A stretch of DNA of 45,814 nt, taken from positions 1 through 45,814 of the forward strand of contig JAILRZ010000147.1 in assembly GCA_024697845.1 (NCBI GenBank), given 5' to 3'. The translations under genes and the position numbers were made by a program. This DNA comes from Eubacterium sp. (GTDB lineage: Bacteria; Bacillota; Clostridia; Lachnospirales; Lachnospiraceae). The number at the start of each line of letters is the position of its first letter. Position 1 is the stretch's first letter. The notes beneath the pieces are model-generated. The model was not told the origin of the DNA and ran no database searches. It saw only the letters and a list, made by a program, of their open reading frames with translations. Below, piece by piece: positions 43,896-45,814 of this stretch.

Positions 43896-44363
43896 CTAAA
43901 ATTCAATATATTCCCTAACCAATGCGGTTAATTTTCTCTCAAACACAGTTTCATTTCCTTCTCCGTCATCAATGGTAAATGTATCTTTATCATAACTCTT
44001 TAAGATTCCAATAAACTGCTTTTCACCATCGATTGCCTTAAACAAATGAACTTCTACAACCTTCTCCAGATTTCTTTCAAAATCCCGATCCTTCTTCATT
44101 GGACGTCCAAGTCCTGGAGAACTCACCTCCAGAATGTATGCATCCGGAATGAAATCCACCTCATCCAGTTTTTCACTTAAGATTCGGCTGACACTCTCCA
44201 AATCATTGATTGTAATTCCTCCCGGTTTATCAATATAAGCCCGAAGATAATAATTACTTCCTTCTTTTACATATTCCACATCGACAAACTCGAATCCTTT
44301 TTCTTCCACAATGGGAATTAACAATTCTTCAGTCTTTGCTTCATAAACTGCTCTCTTTGACAT
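43896..44363 (-). CDS. rimP: Ribosome maturation factor RimP
   Basis: RimP helps assemble the 30S subunit. The 155-aa protein (ATG at 44363, behind AAAGGAGG; the track start is inside that site) shows GFEFVDVEYVKEGSNYYLRAYID, then LEVSSPGLGRPMKKDRDFERN. It is the first gene of the rimP-nusA-ylxR-ylxQ-infB-rbfA operon, with a promoter and a terminator-like hairpin directly upstream. Confidence 0.96.
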   Translation of the reverse strand: MSKRAVYEAKTEELLIPIVEEKGFEFVDVEYVKEGSNYYLRAYIDKPGGITINDLESVSRILSEKLDEVDFIPDAYILEVSSPGLGRPMKKDRDFERNLEKVVEVHLFKAIDGEKQFIGILKSYDKDTFTIDDGEGNETVFERKLTALVREYIEF

Positions 44364-44383
44364 TGAACCTCCTTTGCTCATAG

Positions 44384-44410
44384 AAAAGAGCGAACCTTTG
44401 CGGTTCGCTC
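44384..44410 (-). terminator. Terminator-like hairpin in the rimP-nusA leader (possible attenuator)
   Basis: On the minus strand GAGCGAACC, a 5-nt loop and GGTTCGCTC are followed by TTTTCTA. The stem is perfect. It begins about 20 nt after the expected transcription start and ends about 10 nt before the ribosome site, so it can only act inside the leader. Confidence 0.75.
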
Positions 44411-44439
44411 CTGTGTTTCTAGTCTCAATTTACTATAGT

Positions 44440-44468
44440 AGTATAAATCGATTATGCCATTCTGTCAA
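44440..44468 (-). promoter_or_regulatory. Promoter of the rimP-nusA-infB operon
   Basis: On the minus strand the perfect TTGACA (44463-44468) and TATACT (44440-44445) are 17 bp apart. It starts right after the SDR stop. Confidence 0.8.
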
Positions 44469-44471
44469 CGA

Positions 44472-45269
44472 CTAATTTCCTTTAGGAGATTTCAAAATAC
44501 TTTCATAAAACTTCAATCCCAATACCGGAAAATGTTTTGCAGTAAAATTCATAAAATGCGCATCTTTCCCTAAAATCATCCGGGATTTCTGTCCGACAAT
44601 CTTGTTCACAATTTTCTTTGCCATTTTTTCCGGTGTTGTGGACATGAATCGAATCCACCGTTTCTTTCCATTAGCCTCCTGATTCCGTAATAAATCTGTA
44701 CGCACCAGTCCCGGGCAGGCATACGCAATATACATCTCCCTTCCCAGTTCCTCTATCATACTTTCCGTATATGCTTTCAGTGCAGCTTTGGTCGCACCAT
44801 AGATTCCCATTCCCGGCAGAGAAACCAATGCTGCTGCTCCAGATATGTTGACAATTCCCGGCATCATGGATTTTCGTAAAATCGGCAACATCGCTTCAAT
44901 TCCATAACGTACACTATGAAAATTCACATCAAAACATCGTTTAATTTCTTCCTCGGAAAGATTAAGCGCTTGATCAAACACTGGCATTATTCCTGCATTA
45001 TTGACCAAAATATCCACACTAACGTCATTAGCCAGCAATTCTTCCGAAAAAGTTTTCCACTCATCCGGACTGCTTACATCAAAAATCTTTGGTCGAAATG
45101 CTTCTTTCTGATAGTTCAGTTCCTGAATCAGGTTATCCATTTTTTCCTTGGACTGTCCAATTCCAATCACACGACAATTATATTCTCTTATAAATAATTC
45201 CGTCAGCGCCCTTCCAATTCCGGAGGATGCTCCTGTAATTACAATTGTTTTTCCATAAATCCATTCCAT
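44472..45269 (-). CDS. SDR-family NAD(P)-dependent oxidoreductase
   Basis: This is a classical short-chain dehydrogenase; the substrate is not known. The 265-aa protein has the cofactor motif TGASSGIGRALTE (about 12-24), NNAG (DILVNNAGIMPVF), the catalytic Ser region NISGAAALVS, and YxxxK (GIYGATKAALKAY). The C-terminus is somewhat hydrophobic and basic. GGGAG precedes the start. It lies alone between tRNA-Glu and the rimP promoter. Confidence 0.93.
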   Translation of the reverse strand: MEWIYGKTIVITGASSGIGRALTELFIREYNCRVIGIGQSKEKMDNLIQELNYQKEAFRPKIFDVSSPDEWKTFSEELLANDVSVDILVNNAGIMPVFDQALNLSEEEIKRCFDVNFHSVRYGIEAMLPILRKSMMPGIVNISGAAALVSLPGMGIYGATKAALKAYTESMIEELGREMYIAYACPGLVRTDLLRNQEANGKKRWIRFMSTTPEKMAKKIVNKIVGQKSRMILGKDAHFMNFTAKHFPVLGLKFYESILKSPKGN

Positions 45270-45333
45270 TTTTGCTCTCCCAAAGTCCCCTTTTTCCAGT
45301 TTCTTCTCATTCCAATCAATTCACAATTTGCTC

Positions 45334-45361
45334 TTGAAAAAAATCGTATTGCTGATATAAT
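45334..45361 (+). promoter_or_regulatory. Promoter of tRNA-Glu
   Basis: TTGAAA (45334-45339) and TATAAT (45356-45361) are 16 bp apart, placing the start just before the tRNA. Confidence 0.7.
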
Positions 45362-45372
45362 AATACAGGTAT

Positions 45373-45444
45373 GGCTCGTTGGTCAAGTGGTTAAGACGCC
45401 GCCCTCTCAAGGCGGAATCACGGGTTCAATTCCCGTACGAGCTG
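45373..45444 (+). tRNA. tRNA-Glu(CTC)
   Basis: The 72-nt cloverleaf has acceptor GGCTCGT/ACGAGCT with G73, a D arm with GGTTAAGAC, anticodon stem CCGCC/GGCGG with loop CTCTCAA (anticodon CTC), and T arm ACGGG-TTCAATT-CCCGT. CCA is not encoded. The promoter and terminator flank it closely, so it is a single-gene unit. Confidence 0.92.
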
Positions 45445-45449
45445 CTTCC

Positions 45450-45489
45450 ATATCAAAAGGGATTGCAAATTTGCAATCCCTTTTGATAT
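45450..45489 (+). terminator. Terminator after tRNA-Glu
   Basis: ATATCAAAAGGGATTGCAAA and its exact reverse complement follow each other with no spacer, making a perfect 40-nt palindrome with a T run in the second arm (TTTTGATATT). It is strong and could work on both strands. Confidence 0.85.
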
Positions 45490-45646
45490 TGTTGCCTAAC
45501 GAGTTGCCCGTTACTACCGTAACTCGCTCCCCTCACCCTCATCGACTGACATCAGCGTAGCTGAGAGGCGATTCGGGTTCGGGATGGTGGTTAGATTTAC
45601 TTTGATTAGATTTGAGAGAGCGTTGGTGGTTCTAAAGTATTGACTA

Positions 45647-45814
45647 TTATTCAAAAGATATACATTCAACCGAATAGAACTTATCAGCATCTACCGCCAA
45701 ATTCCAAAGTTTTATATCCGAATATAATACATCATATTCAGAAATGCCTCCTATTAATCCCAGAACTGCTCCATCTGAATTGTTTATCGTCTTATTATGA
45801 ACAGCTTCAATCAA
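45647..45814 (-). CDS. C-terminal end of an unidentified protein (partial)
   Basis: The reading frame from the right window edge is open for 55 codons to a TAA at 45647. It reads LIEAVHNKTINNSDGAVLGL, then IGGISEYDVLYSDIKLWNLA, and ends YSVECISFE. It has a plausible protein composition but I do not recognise it. The start lies beyond the window. The 150 bp between this and the tRNA terminator hold no gene I can support. Confidence 0.6.
   Translation of the reverse strand: MIEAVHNKTINNSDGAVLGLIGGISEYDVLYSDIKLWNLAVDADKFYSVECISFE

Noticed and set aside
45490-45646. Small gene after the tRNA terminator
   Set aside because: No open frame with a ribosome site was found; the stretch only has short inverted repeats.

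Overview
The window is AT-rich and gene-dense. It reads as a chromosomal segment of an endospore-forming Firmicute, most likely a Lachnospiraceae (Clostridium cluster XIVa) genome. This rests on the linked spoIIA/sigF/spoVA genes, a CIRCE-controlled clpB, a T-box on valS, and several families I know mainly from that group (DUF5716/DUF5717-like, DUF4250, DUF1385). Almost every gene is on the minus strand. The exceptions are a citrate synthase gene and a tRNA-Glu.

Layout, left to right. (1) 1-2204: two tandem paralogous secreted proteins with Ig-like modules; the second is cut by the window edge. (2) 2538-5625: sporulation genes spoIIAA-spoIIAB-sigF-spoVAA-spoVAB-spoVAC. The spoVA part stops after spoVAC. 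(3) 5693-10385: a zinc-ribbon/TPR membrane protein, a 47-residue protein missed by the ORF track, and valS behind a valine T-box. (4) 10393-17315: rarA followed by three poorly characterised genes: a 1177-aa DUF5717-like protein, a DUF5716-like protein with an Hsp70 fold and altered phosphate loops, and a TPR protein. (5) 17479-18861: citrate synthase, divergent from rarA. (6) 18916-22665: three small proteins (DUF4250, a membrane protein, a small-multidrug-export-family protein), then clpB with a CIRCE operator. (7) 22819-23090: three 63-bp hairpin repeats and a palindrome-rich block. (8) 23173-26124: glmM-vanZ-hisC. (9) 26186-30188: a serine-kinase-like protein, a PqqD-like protein, an S24/S26-type peptidase, an ABC exporter, and a secreted barnase/barstar pair, all tightly packed. 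(10) 30270-32548: tyrosine-phosphorylation regulators of exopolysaccharide synthesis (phosphatase, Wzz-type adaptor, kinase). (11) 32608-35844: rpmE-DUF1385-prmC-prfA. (12) 35997-44363: the classical rimP-nusA-ylxR-ylxQ-infB-rbfA-nrnA-truB-ribF translation operon. (13) 44472-45814: an SDR oxidoreductase, tRNA-Glu(CUC), and the end of an unknown gene.

Most of the window is core cell biology: translation, chaperones, envelope precursors and sporulation. The two blocks that look like undescribed systems are the DUF5717/DUF5716/TPR trio, a possible Hsp70-like scaffold assembly, and the HprK-like/PqqD/S26/ABC/barnase/barstar block. The second block resembles a peptide-modification and export cassette without a visible precursor. 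Regulatory sequence is easy to read here. I found several promoters with near-consensus hexamers and 16-18 bp spacing, a T-box, a CIRCE operator, a promoter followed at once by a terminator-like hairpin ahead of rimP-nusA, and a structured leader ahead of rpmE. All coordinates and starts come from reading the sequence by eye; family names are from memory of motifs, with no database search.
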